The notes under the pieces were generated by a model, which worked only from the letters and a program-made list of their open reading frames with translations, had not been told where the DNA came from and ran no database searches. DNA of 64,000 bases from JAITWN01 sp050486285 (GTDB taxonomy: Bacteria > Pseudomonadota > Gammaproteobacteria > SZUA-140), in contig JBJHCZ010000008.1 in assembly GCA_050486285.1 (NCBI GenBank), positions 1 to 64,000 of the forward strand, read 5' to 3'. Position 1 is the first letter of the stretch. Each line of letters begins with the position of its first letter. Positions 1 to 7,667 of the stretch are shown piece after piece. The translations under genes and the position numbers were made by a program.

Positions 1-89
1 GGTGTGCGCAGCGAAGTCAAGCGCAGCCTCGCCGGAGCCCGAAGGGTGCCGCGCAGCGGCAGCGAGGCGAGCCATTCGCGGAGCACACC
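1..89. repeat. Imperfect inverted repeat downstream of rsmE
   Basis: The first 15 bases and bases 75-89 are inverted copies matching at 13 of 15 positions (GGTGTGC against GCACACC at the ends), and the interior holds shorter GC-rich complementary blocks. No coding frame is convincing. The stretch lies just past the stop codon of rsmE on the minus strand, so it could act as its terminator, but there is no T-run. The left edge of the window may cut a larger element. Confidence 0.35.
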
Positions 90-117
90 CGCCGGGTCTT
101 TCCGCCGACTGTTAACG

Positions 118-885
118 TTATGACAGATCGCCCCACAGGGTCTGCAGGGCGGCGAGGGCGGCAATGCCGGCGGTTTCGGTGCGCAGGATGCGCGGGCCGA
201 GTCGCAGGCCGGTGAAGCCGGCGGCGATGGCCGCCGCGACCTCGTCGTCACCGAGCCCGCCCTCCGGACCGGCGAGCAGGATGACCTCGCGCGGTCTCGC
301 GCTGATCGCGCCGGGCCCTTGTTCGGCGCGCGGGTCGAGTACGAGGCGCAAGGGCGCATCGGTCCCCGCCTCGTTCTTCTGCCCCATGACCTCTGTTTCC
401 GACAGCCATTGCGCGAGCGTCAACCCGGCCGTCAGCGACGGCACCGCGGTGCGCCCGCTCTGTTCGCAGGCGCCGCGGATGACGCCGTTCCAGTGCGCGA
501 TGCGCCGTTCGAGTCGCGCGGCGTCGAGGCGCACCTGGCTGAACGCGGTGGTCAGCGCGACGATGCGCGTGACGCCGAGCTCGACCGACTTCTGCAGCGT
601 CCAGTCCATGCGCTCGCCGCGCGAGATCCCCTGCGCCAGCGTGATCGCGAGCGGCGACTCGACGGCCGGGTCGCGCCGCGCGCCGATGCGCAGGCGGGCG
701 CGGCGGCGGTCGTCGCGCTCGTCGATGACCGCCTCGAATTCCCCGCCCTGGCCGTTGAACACGATGACCGCGGCGCCCGCCTTCAGGCGCAGCACGCGCA
801 GCAGATGCGCGGACGCGGCGTCGTCGAGCTCGATGAGGCCGCCTTCGGTCAGCTCGCCTTCGTAATGGATTCTGGTGCGGCGCAT
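118..885 (-). CDS. rsmE: 16S rRNA (uracil(1498)-N3)-methyltransferase RsmE
   Basis: RsmE methylates N3 of U1498 in 16S rRNA of assembled 30S subunits, using S-adenosylmethionine. The 255-residue product has the family's usual length. An N-terminal PUA-like RNA-binding part carries HLLRVLRL near residue 27. A SPOUT methyltransferase part follows, with QKSVELGV near 98, GPEGGL at 206-211 and the knot motif LGPRILRTETA at 229-239. The ATG has no clear Shine-Dalgarno sequence. The gene lies downstream of bioA on the same strand, separated by a GGGGTCAGAGT-type hairpin that probably uncouples their transcription. Confidence 0.95.
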   Translation of the reverse strand: MRRTRIHYEGELTEGGLIELDDAASAHLLRVLRLKAGAAVIVFNGQGGEFEAVIDERDDRRRARLRIGARRDPAVESPLAITLAQGISRGERMDWTLQKSVELGVTRIVALTTAFSQVRLDAARLERRIAHWNGVIRGACEQSGRTAVPSLTAGLTLAQWLSETEVMGQKNEAGTDAPLRLVLDPRAEQGPGAISARPREVILLAGPEGGLGDDEVAAAIAAGFTGLRLGPRILRTETAGIAALAALQTLWGDLS

Positions 886-900
886 GGGGAAAGAGGTCAG

Positions 901-1008
901 GGGCTATCGGGGTCAGAGTTACCAAATGGGGTCAGAGTCGTTTGATCGCCTGGGTCATCGAATCCGACGGTTGCACTATCGATCAAACGACTCTGACCCC
1001 GATAGCCC
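901..1008. repeat. GGGGTCAGAGT-family inverted repeat at the bioA 3' end
   Basis: The 19-nt arms at 901-919 and 990-1008 are exact reverse complements (GGGCTATCGGGGTCAGAGT). A second overlapping pair, 928-948 and 980-1000, is also exact and extends into CGTTTGATCG. The bioA stop codon (983-985 on the plus strand) lies inside the right arm, so the last residues of BioA are encoded by the repeat. Its position between two minus-strand genes fits a transcription terminator. Related units occur at 6118-6248 and 10293-10331, with looser relatives at 26.1, 28.7 and 50.5 kb. Confidence 0.85.
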
Positions 1009-2359
1009 GATCGATACCGCCAGCAGCGACGGCGGCGACCTCGCGGATCTGCGCCGGCGTGATCACATACGGCGGCATCAGATAGACGACGTTGCCGAGC
1101 GGGCGCAGCAGCACGCCGTGTTCGAGGGCGTGGCGATAGACCGCGAGGCCGCGGCGTTCCTGCCACGGCCAGGGTTCGCGCGTCGCCTTGTCGCAGACCA
1201 TCTCGATCGCGACGATCATGCCGCGCTGGCGCACCTCGGCGACGTGCGGATGATCGGCGAGCGGCGCGCAGGCCTCGGCCATCACGCGCGCGAGCGCGCG
1301 GTTCTGGTTCAGCACGTCGTCCTCGTCGAAGATGTCGAGCGTCGCCAGCGCGGCGCGGCAGCCGAGCGGATTGCCGCTGTAACTGTGCGAGTGCAGGAAC
1401 GCGCGCAGCTTGCCGTAGTCATCGTAGAACGCGTCGTAGACCTCGTCGCCGGTCAGCACCGCCGACAGCGGCAGGTAGCCGCCGGTCAGTCCCTTCGACA
1501 GGCATAAAAAGTCCGGCGCGATGCCGGCCTGCTCGCACGCGAACATCGTGCCGGTGCGGCCGAAGCCGGTCGCGACCTCGTCGGCGATCAGGTGGACCTC
1601 GAAGCGGTCGCAGGCGTCGCGCAGCAGTTCGAGATACACCGGGTCGTACATGCGCATCGACCCCGCGCATTGCACCAGCGGCTCGACGATGACCGCGCAG
1701 ACCTCGTCGCGATGGCGCTCGAGCGCCTGTTCCATCGCCGCGAAGCGCCGCCGCGCGCAGGCGGCCGCGTCCTCGCCGGGCTCGCGCGTATAGGCGTCCG
1801 GCGACGGCACGGTGATCGTCTCCATCAGCAGCGGCCCGTAGGTGTCGCGATAGAGCGGCACGTTGCCGACCGCGAGCGCGCCGAGCGTCTCGCCGTGATA
1901 GCTGTTCTCGAGGGTGATGAATTTCGTGCGCGCGGCGCGGCCGCGGTTGCGCCAGTAGTGGTAACTCATCTTCAGCGCGATCTCGACCGCGGCCGAGCCG
2001 CTGTCGGCGTAGAAGCAGCGCGTCAGGCCCGGCGGCGCCAGCGCGACCAGGCGTTCGGCGAGCCGGATCGCCGGTTCGTGGCCGAAGCCGGCGAGGATCA
2101 CATGTTCGAGGCGCTCGAGCTGGTCGCGCAGCGCCGCGTTGATGCGCGGGTTCGCGTGGCCGAACAGGTTGACCCACCACGAACTGATCGCGTCAAGGTA
2201 GCGGCGGCCGTCGAAGTCCTCGAGCCAGACGCCGTCGCCGCGGCGGATCGGGATCGGCGGCAGGGCCTCGTGATCCTTCATCTGCGTGCACGGGTGCCAC
2301 AACACCGCGAGATCGCGGGCAGCCATCGCCCGGTTACCGGATCGCGGCCCGGTGGTCAT
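983..2359 (-). CDS. bioA: Adenosylmethionine-8-amino-7-oxononanoate aminotransferase BioA
   Basis: BioA is the PLP-dependent class III aminotransferase of biotin synthesis. It transfers the amino group of S-adenosylmethionine to KAPA, giving DAPA. The 458-residue protein shows the BioA signature WHPCTQMKDHE from residue 21, an SWWVN segment, HGET, and the PLP lysine at about 289 in SKGLTGGYLP. The annotated ATG gives a 20-residue lead; the in-frame ATG at residue 12 is an alternative start. The C-terminal residues AIGVRVV and the stop codon come from an intergenic repeat. No other biotin-synthesis gene is nearby; the biotin repressor/ligase birA lies about 5 kb away. Confidence 0.95.
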   Translation of the reverse strand: MTTGPRSGNRAMAARDLAVLWHPCTQMKDHEALPPIPIRRGDGVWLEDFDGRRYLDAISSWWVNLFGHANPRINAALRDQLERLEHVILAGFGHEPAIRLAERLVALAPPGLTRCFYADSGSAAVEIALKMSYHYWRNRGRAARTKFITLENSYHGETLGALAVGNVPLYRDTYGPLLMETITVPSPDAYTREPGEDAAACARRRFAAMEQALERHRDEVCAVIVEPLVQCAGSMRMYDPVYLELLRDACDRFEVHLIADEVATGFGRTGTMFACEQAGIAPDFLCLSKGLTGGYLPLSAVLTGDEVYDAFYDDYGKLRAFLHSHSYSGNPLGCRAALATLDIFDEDDVLNQNRALARVMAEACAPLADHPHVAEVRQRGMIVAIEMVCDKATREPWPWQERRGLAVYRHALEHGVLLRPLGNVVYLMPPYVITPAQIREVAAVAAGGIDRAIGVRVV

Positions 2360-2447
2360 CGCAACGCCAGAATTTTCATGATGGGAATCAATATGCTGAT
2401 CTCCGGCGTGCCGGCGAGGGCGGGATCGCTCAGGGTTCGGGCCGGGC

Positions 2448-2475
2448 TTGAACGCGGGCGGAAAAGCTGTAGAAT
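2448..2475 (+). promoter_or_regulatory. Sigma-70 promoter of the peroxiredoxin gene
   Basis: TTGAAC at 2448-2453 and TAGAAT at 2470-2475 are separated by 16 nt, close to the sigma-70 consensus. The start codon follows about 60 nt downstream after a strong AAGGAGGA ribosome site at 2523-2530. The sequence around the -10 has weak dyad symmetry (GAAT...ATTC), which might be an operator; no regulator is assigned. Confidence 0.6.
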
Positions 2476-2534
2476 AGATCGAGTCTAATTCTCATTTGAC
2501 CCCGAATTCACCCGTCTTAACCAAGGAGGAAGCA

Positions 2535-3137
2535 ATGAGCGTATTGGTGGCCAAGCCCGCTCCGGATTTTACCGCAACCGCGGTCATGCCGGACAACAGT
2601 ATCAATGAAAACTTCAAGCTGTCGAGCTACCAGGGCAAGTCCTATGTGGTCCTGTTCTTCTGGCCGCTCGATTTCACGTTCGTGTGTCCTTCCGAGCTGA
2701 TCGCGTTCGATCACCGTCTCGACAAGTTCAAAAAGAGGGGCGTCGAGGTCGTCGGCGTGTCAGTCGATTCGCACTTCACGCACCTCGCGTGGAAGAACAC
2801 GCCGATCGACAAGGGCGGCATCGGCAAGGTCGGCTACCCGATGGTCGCCGACCTCACCAAGAGCATCTCGCGCGACTACGACGTGCTGGTCAACGACGCG
2901 GTCGCGCTGCGCGGCTCGTTCCTGATCGACAAGACGGGGGTCGTGCGCCACCAGGTCGTCAACGACCTGCCGCTCGGCCGCAACATCGACGAGATGCTGC
3001 GCACCGTCGACGCGCTGCAGTTCACCGAGAAGCACGGCGAGGTCTGCCCGGCCGGCTGGCAGGAAGGCAAGAAGGGCATGAAGGCAACCACGGAAGGCGT
3101 CGCGGAATATCTCGCGAAGGAAGCCGCCGGCCTCTGA
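2535..3137 (+). CDS. Typical 2-Cys peroxiredoxin (AhpC/Prx1 family)
   Basis: This thiol peroxidase reduces hydrogen peroxide and organic hydroperoxides in the cytoplasm. Of 200 residues, Cys51 in DFTFVCPSE is the peroxidatic cysteine and Cys171 in GEVCPAGW the resolving cysteine. A GGIG motif in the middle resembles the GGLG motif of sensitive Prx1-type enzymes, but the C-terminus ends in EYLAKEAAGL and lacks a clear YF motif. The start is the ATG after AAGGAGGA; the in-frame codon 39 nt upstream has no ribosome site. It is monocistronic, with its own promoter and a strong terminator shared with the convergent VWA gene. No AhpF-type reductase is adjacent. Confidence 0.93.
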   Translation: MSVLVAKPAPDFTATAVMPDNSINENFKLSSYQGKSYVVLFFWPLDFTFVCPSELIAFDHRLDKFKKRGVEVVGVSVDSHFTHLAWKNTPIDKGGIGKVGYPMVADLTKSISRDYDVLVNDAVALRGSFLIDKTGVVRHQVVNDLPLGRNIDEMLRTVDALQFTEKHGEVCPAGWQEGKKGMKATTEGVAEYLAKEAAGL

Positions 3138-3150
3138 GCCGTCTCTGAGT

Positions 3151-3174
3151 CCCCCCTTCGCTTGCGAAGGGGGG
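3151..3174. terminator. Strong bidirectional hairpin terminator
   Basis: An 11-bp perfect stem (CCCCCCTTCGC paired with GCGAAGGGGGG) closes a TT loop. It sits between the convergent stops of the peroxiredoxin gene and the VWA protein gene. There is no long T-run on either side. Confidence 0.75.
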
Positions 3175-3176
3175 CC

Positions 3177-5201
3177 TTATCCTGAACCGCGCTTGCGATC
3201 TTCGTCGTCGAAGTCGAGCGTCAGATCGTCGAACTTGATGTCCTCGAGCACGATCTCCTCGTCGAACGGCGAGGGCGTGGACTCGGGTTCCTCCTCAGCA
3301 GTGTCCGCCACGGCGGTTTCCGGCAGGGATTCGGCGGCAGGTTCGATGCCGGCCGCGGGCGCCGGGTCGGCCTTGTCGGTCGCGACTTCAGTCTTCTCCT
3401 TCACATCGGCGACGGCCTCTGCCGCGGCCGTCCGCGACCTCGCCGGCGGCGGGTCGATCCAGCGCCGCCAGGCCAGCCACATCAATGCAAGCAGTACGAG
3501 ATTGACTGCGACGACCGAGGCGCCGACCACGGCCCAGTCGGTCTCGGCGTGAGCCAGCGCCTCGGTCGGGGCCTCGATCGGCAACGCGTCGTGCGTCGGC
3601 GCCGCGGTCGCGGGCAGCGGGAGCGCCGCGACGGTCGGCGCGCGGCCGAAGCCGATATCGCTGTCGCGATGGCGCAGCAGGCTGCCGTCGGGGCGGCGGG
3701 CCTCGATGTCGAGCGCGAGCCGATGCTCGCCGCTCGCCGCCGGACCGAGGTCCAGGCGCCATTCATGGTTCGCGGTCCGGGGCACGATGAGTTCGCGCGT
3801 CGCGCCGTCGTCGCCGGTGATGCTCGCATGGATGCGCAGGCTGTCGGGTTCGATCAGGCCGGCGCGCGGAATCACCACCAGCACGTCGCGCCCGTCCGCC
3901 TCGATGAGGCCGTTGATGACGGGACTCGCGACGACCTCGACGGTCTGGCGATGCGCGCGGCGGAAGGTCGTGCCATCGACCTCGATGGCCAGTGCGTGAC
4001 TGCCGGCCGCGAGTCCGTCGGCCAGGATGAGGGTATGGATGCCGTCGCCGGCAACCGCGTCGCCGTCGCGCCCGTTGTCGAGCAAGACGCGGCTTGCCGG
4101 TTCGCCGAACGCCGGTCCGGGGCCCTGCCAGCGCGCCTCGACGCGGACGAAGTGCAGGAATTCGCGCCGGGTGATCGTGCGGCCGCCGTCGCTGATGCTT
4201 GCCTCGATCCGGGGCCGGTCGCCGGCGAGCAGCTGGGTCGGCAGCCGCGTCGCCTCCAGCCGCAGGTCGCTGACGACCATGATGCGGCTGTCGGGATCGA
4301 GCGCGGCATCGATCTCCCAGGTCCCGGCCTGCGGTTCGTTGATCGTGACGAGGTCATAGCGCAGATCGCTGTGCCAGCGCACGCCGCGCGGCGGATTGCC
4401 GGCCTCGATGATCGCGCCGTCCGGCATCGTCAGGCGCGCCGGCGCGGTGCCTTCCTCGCGGAAGGCGAGGATCGTCAGTTCGCGGATGCTGTCGTCGATG
4501 AGGAAGCGCTGTTCAAGCAGCGGCAGGCTTGCGGATTCGACGGCCCGCGCGAAGATGCGCGCGAAGAGGCGTTCGAGTCCGGCGGCATCGGTGGTCTTCT
4601 CGAACAGGCCGCCGGTCGCGGCGGCGAGCTGGCGCAGCAGCGGCTCGTCGGTCTCGTCCGACAGCGCGACCGCATGGATGCGGACGCCGGCGTCGCGCAG
4701 TCGCACCGCGATCGATTCGGTGATGCGCCCCCGCGAGCGGGCATTTTCAGCGGCGCCGTCCGGCAGGTCGACCATGCCGTCGGTAAACAGGATCAGGTGG
4801 CGTTCGGCTGCGGCATCCGCGGCGTGCCAGTTCCAGGTCGCGGTCTCGAGCGCGCCCTCGATATTCGTGTACAGCGCGATCGAGGGGATCTCGCGGGTCG
4901 CGGCGGCGGCGCGGTCGCGCCAGGCCTCGTCGACCGGGCCGTGGGGCACCAGCATGTTGACATGGCGGCCGAAGGTCCAGACCCCGGCGCGGGCGTCGCC
5001 GGGGATCAGCCCGGTCAGCAGGCGCAACGCCGGCACGCGCAGGTTGTCGGGGTCGGTATGGCGCATGCTGCCCGAGACATCGACGAGGATGCGGACGTCG
5101 CGCACCGGCGGCGTGGCCTCGGCGGCCACGGCGGCGAGCAGGAGCCCCGCGCACAGGGCGCGCGCGATCACGGGCAGGAGCTTGTCGGCAAGGGTCATCA
5201 T
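3177..5201 (-). CDS. Membrane-anchored periplasmic VWA-domain protein (TIGR03503-like)
   Basis: The 674-residue protein has a signal peptide at about 1-29. A von Willebrand factor A domain follows with a complete metal-ion-dependent adhesion site (DVSGS at 41-45, a threonine in YTNIEGAL, and FTDG). A long all-beta central region contains a VWA-associated-like segment (DNGRDGDAVAGDGIHT). One transmembrane helix lies at about 556-578, followed by an acidic Pro/Ala/Glu-rich cytoplasmic tail. The architecture matches gammaproteobacterial proteins I recall as TIGR03503; their function is not established. It has no operon partners: it converges on the peroxiredoxin gene and diverges from the bactofilin gene. 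Confidence 0.8.
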   Translation of the reverse strand: MMTLADKLLPVIARALCAGLLLAAVAAEATPPVRDVRILVDVSGSMRHTDPDNLRVPALRLLTGLIPGDARAGVWTFGRHVNMLVPHGPVDEAWRDRAAAATREIPSIALYTNIEGALETATWNWHAADAAAERHLILFTDGMVDLPDGAAENARSRGRITESIAVRLRDAGVRIHAVALSDETDEPLLRQLAAATGGLFEKTTDAAGLERLFARIFARAVESASLPLLEQRFLIDDSIRELTILAFREEGTAPARLTMPDGAIIEAGNPPRGVRWHSDLRYDLVTINEPQAGTWEIDAALDPDSRIMVVSDLRLEATRLPTQLLAGDRPRIEASISDGGRTITRREFLHFVRVEARWQGPGPAFGEPASRVLLDNGRDGDAVAGDGIHTLILADGLAAGSHALAIEVDGTTFRRAHRQTVEVVASPVINGLIEADGRDVLVVIPRAGLIEPDSLRIHASITGDDGATRELIVPRTANHEWRLDLGPAASGEHRLALDIEARRPDGSLLRHRDSDIGFGRAPTVAALPLPATAAPTHDALPIEAPTEALAHAETDWAVVGASVVAVNLVLLALMWLAWRRWIDPPPARSRTAAAEAVADVKEKTEVATDKADPAPAAGIEPAAESLPETAVADTAEEEPESTPSPFDEEIVLEDIKFDDLTLDFDDEDRKRGSG

Positions 5202-5327
5202 TGGCGCGGGAGCGGTCCTCGTCTCCCCTTATCGGTATCGCCGGGAGGAAGCTTGACCCGCCAGCCTGAGGATTTGCCGCTGCAGACCGATATATAGCCC
5301 ACGGACACAGACACAGGCGGCAGGCAT

Positions 5328-5774
5328 ATGGGCATCCAGGCACTTCTGAGGCGGCACCCGGTCGCGGGACGGCGCACGCTCGACGGCGTGCACAGCTTCA
5401 CGACGCTGGTCGGTCACGACACGCATTTCACCGGCACGATCGAGGCCAAGGATAACTTCATCATCAACGGCACCGTCTCGGGCGATTGCAAGGTCGAAGG
5501 CGCGGTCGTCCTCAGCGAGCAGGGGCGCTGGGTCGGCAATATCCAGGCCGAGACGGTCGTGATCTCCGGCACGGTCGAGGGCGACATCACGGTGACCGGC
5601 AAGCTCGAGCTGACGCCGAGCGCGCGCGTCAGCGGCCGCATCACCAGTCCGGTCATTGCGATCGCCGAAGGCGCGATCCACCAGGGCGAGATCCGCATGA
5701 CCCGCGAGGGCGAGGTCGCGCGCTTCAGCGAGAAGCGCGAAGCGGAGAAGTCAGGCCAGCGATCGCAGTCCTGA
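5328..5774 (+). CDS. Bactofilin (polymer-forming cytoskeletal protein)
   Basis: Bactofilins self-assemble into nucleotide-free beta-helical filaments that scaffold envelope or cell-shape functions. The 148-residue protein has a short basic lead, then about 100 residues of repeating beta-strand pattern (GTIEAKDNFIINGTVSGD, then GNIQAETVVISGTVEGD) typical of DUF583, and a charged C-terminal tail. The length is normal for the family. No M23 peptidase gene is adjacent, although that partner is common. A hairpin at about 5779-5794 follows the stop codon. Confidence 0.9.
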   Translation: MGIQALLRRHPVAGRRTLDGVHSFTTLVGHDTHFTGTIEAKDNFIINGTVSGDCKVEGAVVLSEQGRWVGNIQAETVVISGTVEGDITVTGKLELTPSARVSGRITSPVIAIAEGAIHQGEIRMTREGEVARFSEKREAEKSGQRSQS

Positions 5775-5778
5775 CACT

Positions 5779-5794
5779 GCCCCCGTTGCGGGGC
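5779..5794. terminator. Short GC hairpin between convergent genes
   Basis: GCCCC and GGGGC form a stem of five to six base pairs in the 33-nt gap between the bactofilin stop and the stop of the convergent 78-aa gene. It lacks a T-run, so termination is only likely. Confidence 0.45.
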
Positions 5795-5807
5795 GAATGC
5801 CGACGGA

Positions 5808-6044
5808 TCAGGCGACCTGGCGCGGCCGCGCGGTGTGGTTCAGGCGGGCGAGATGGGGATTGACCGCGGTCTCGGTGATCATGATCGTGACGCCGAGGAT
5901 CGACATCATCGTCTCGATGTCGTTCGGGTCATCGAACTCGCGGCGCAGGTAGCCGAAGTGGTAGCGGTTGATATAAAGCAGGTTCGGCCGCTCGCCGAAC
6001 ATCCGCTCGAAATCATGCATCAGTGAATAGATGAAACTCAGCAT
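5808..6044 (-). CDS. Small conserved hypothetical protein (78 aa)
   Basis: I do not recognise a function. The chosen ATG is preceded by an excellent ribosome site (GGAGGGAGGAACGGCG then ATG on the minus strand). Longer in-frame readings run back through the GGGGTCAGAGT repeat and the N gap and are not credible. The product begins MLSFIYSLMHDFERMF, is rich in aromatic and acidic residues (NRYHFGYLRREFDD), and has a hydrophobic segment ILGVTIMIT. There is no signal peptide or zinc motif. Its upstream region is the repeat cluster and assembly gap. Confidence 0.7.
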   Translation of the reverse strand: MLSFIYSLMHDFERMFGERPNLLYINRYHFGYLRREFDDPNDIETMMSILGVTIMITETAVNPHLARLNHTARPRQVA

Positions 6045-6117
6045 CGCCGTTCCTCCCTCCATTACCGGGATTAACGGCTGATCTGCATTGGAGTTTAACA
6101 GGCGGGTGAGAACCTCC

Positions 6118-6248
6118 GGGGTCAGAGTCGTTTGATCACCGGTGGGGTCAACGGGGTCAGAGTCGTTTGATCGAAATTGCATNNNNNNNNNNATCGAAGT
6201 TGCATCAGTCAGATTTGATGATCCCGGCGATCAAACGACTCTGACCCC
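6118..6248. repeat. GGGGTCAGAGT repeat cluster containing an assembly gap
   Basis: Two copies of the unit at 6118-6138 and 6153-6173 face one inverted copy at 6228-6248; the 6153 and 6228 units are exact reverse complements over 21 nt. A run of ten N lies at 6183-6192. The sequence on either side of the N run is a near-direct repeat (ATCGAAATTGCAT and ATCGAAGTTGCAT). The gap therefore probably arose because repeats could not be assembled, and its true length is unknown. Confidence 0.85.
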
Positions 6249-6255
6249 ACTGATC

Positions 6256-7278
6256 TTAAACGCTCGCGCGCAGGCCTAGACTGATGATGCGCCCGATGAA
6301 CTGCGGGTAGCTCATGCCGGCCTTCTCCGCCGAGAACGCGCAGTCGTCGATCGACGAGATCGCCGGATTCGGATTCGCCTCCAGCATGTAGATCCTGCGG
6401 TCGTCGCCGAGGCGGAGGTCGAAGCGCGCGACGCCGTTCAGGTTCAGCACGCGGAAGGCGCGCTTGCACAGCGTCGCGATCTTCTCGGCATGGCCGTCCG
6501 GCAGGTTCGCCGCGAAGCGGTAATCGATGCCCCGGCGGTCGCGGTACTCAGGGTCCCACTTGACCTTCGCGGTCGCGAGGCGGACGTTGCCGTGGTCTTC
6601 CTTGCTGAAGACGATCTCGCGATAGGGCAGCACCTCGAGGCGGGTGTTGCCGATCACCGTGACGTAGAGCTCGCGGCCGTCGATATAGCGCTCGGCGATC
6701 GCGTCGCCGTGGGTCATCTCGTGGATCACGCGCACCCGCTCGCGCAACTGCTCCTCGTTGTGCACCAGCGAGGCCTGGGCGATGCCGACCGAGCCCTCCT
6801 CCATCAGCGACTTGACGACCATCGGATAGCGCAGGCGCTTGCGGCGGCGGATCGCGCGCCCCGGCGGGAACACCGCGAACTCCGGTACGCTGATATGGTG
6901 ATGCGACAGGATGATCTTCGACAGCGCCTTGTCGCGGGCGAGCACCAGCCCGCGCGGATTGCAGCCGGTGTAGGGGATGCCGAGCATCTCGAGATAGCTG
7001 ACGACGTAGTAGTCGAAGGCCGGGTTGCCGGCGAATTCCTCGAGCAGGTTGAAGACGATGTCCGGCGACCACTCCTCGATCGTCGCGCGAATCGGCGCGA
7101 GGTCGTCGTAGGCGCCGACGACGCGGACCTCGTGGCCGAGCTCGATCAGCGCCTGGCGGACGTCATGCTCGGTGCGGATCTTGTCGAGCCTCGGGTCGTC
7201 TTCGCCGGCGATGTCGTCGGGCGGCACCAGGGTCGCATGCACCAGCAGCATCACGCGCAATCGCTTCTTCCGGATCAT
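6256..7278 (-). CDS. ATP-grasp ligase related to D-alanine-D-alanine ligase
   Basis: The 340-residue protein has the Ddl/ATP-grasp layout. A preATP-grasp domain contains GHEVRVVG and FNLLEEFAGNP, and TGCNPRGLVLARDK resembles the Ddl region that binds the first substrate. An ATP-binding part has PMVVKSLMEEGSVGIAQAS, and the metal site is at the end (RFDLRLGDDRRIYMLEANPNPAIS). Canonical Ddl motifs are only partly kept, so the substrate is uncertain; a true ddl would be expected at the end of the dcw cluster beyond the window. It is a monocistronic minus-strand gene ending next to the repeat cluster. Confidence 0.8.
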   Translation of the reverse strand: MIRKKRLRVMLLVHATLVPPDDIAGEDDPRLDKIRTEHDVRQALIELGHEVRVVGAYDDLAPIRATIEEWSPDIVFNLLEEFAGNPAFDYYVVSYLEMLGIPYTGCNPRGLVLARDKALSKIILSHHHISVPEFAVFPPGRAIRRRKRLRYPMVVKSLMEEGSVGIAQASLVHNEEQLRERVRVIHEMTHGDAIAERYIDGRELYVTVIGNTRLEVLPYREIVFSKEDHGNVRLATAKVKWDPEYRDRRGIDYRFAANLPDGHAEKIATLCKRAFRVLNLNGVARFDLRLGDDRRIYMLEANPNPAISSIDDCAFSAEKAGMSYPQFIGRIISLGLRASV

Positions 7279-7395
7279 CTGGCGACTATCGTTGTCCTTG
7301 TCAGGGCCGGTCGGACGGGGCGGCGGCGCCCCGGGTTATCACCCCCGCCGCGTTTCCCGGTAAGATGGGACCCGGGGCGCGTCGCGCCTCCGCCG

Positions 7396-7432
7396 TTGTT
7401 ATTATATAACCCGCTGTAATTATTAATGTTAT
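7396..7432 (+). promoter_or_regulatory. AT-rich probable promoter region of the 47-aa membrane protein gene
   Basis: A markedly AT-rich island (TTGTTATTATATAAC, then TAATTATTAATG) stands out in GC-rich surroundings between the divergent ATP-grasp gene and the small membrane protein gene. Several -10-like hexamers are possible and I cannot fix one -35/-10 pair. Confidence 0.4.
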
Positions 7433-7483
7433 TGAGCAGTCTCGCAAGCAGGTCGGCGGTGCCGGCCGGAAATGGAGAGCGCC

Positions 7484-7627
7484 ATGTCCGATGAAAAACC
7501 CCGCAGCAGGCTCGAGGAACTCGCGGGAAGGGACAAGACCACCGAGAGATTCGTCTACTATATCAGCATCGGCATCGCCGGAGTCCTGCTGGTCCTGCTG
7601 ACGACGATGATGATCCTGAGTCTCTGA
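7484..7627 (+). CDS. Small single-span membrane protein (47 aa)
   Basis: The ATG follows GGAGAGCGCC, a good ribosome site. The product starts MSDEKPRSRLEELAGRDK, a charged cytoplasmic-type head, and then has one strongly hydrophobic segment of about 22 residues (ISIGIAGVLLVLLTT) to the end. The earlier ATG at 7472 would add four residues. It lies 40 nt upstream of birA on the same strand, so it may share its transcript. I do not recognise a family. Confidence 0.6.
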   Translation: MSDEKPRSRLEELAGRDKTTERFVYYISIGIAGVLLVLLTTMMILSL

Positions 7628-7667
7628 CGAGCCGCCGGTCCGTCCCTTCAACCCTGAACACACGCCG

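Noticed and set aside
2454..2500. OxyR operator at the peroxiredoxin promoter
   Set aside because: The dyad around the -10 is weak and does not fit the ATAG-spaced OxyR pattern convincingly.
3549..5297. 582-codon open frame opposite the VWA protein gene
   Set aside because: The minus-strand reading has a signal peptide, metal site and membrane helix. The plus-strand reading has none and is Arg/Gln/Asp-rich.
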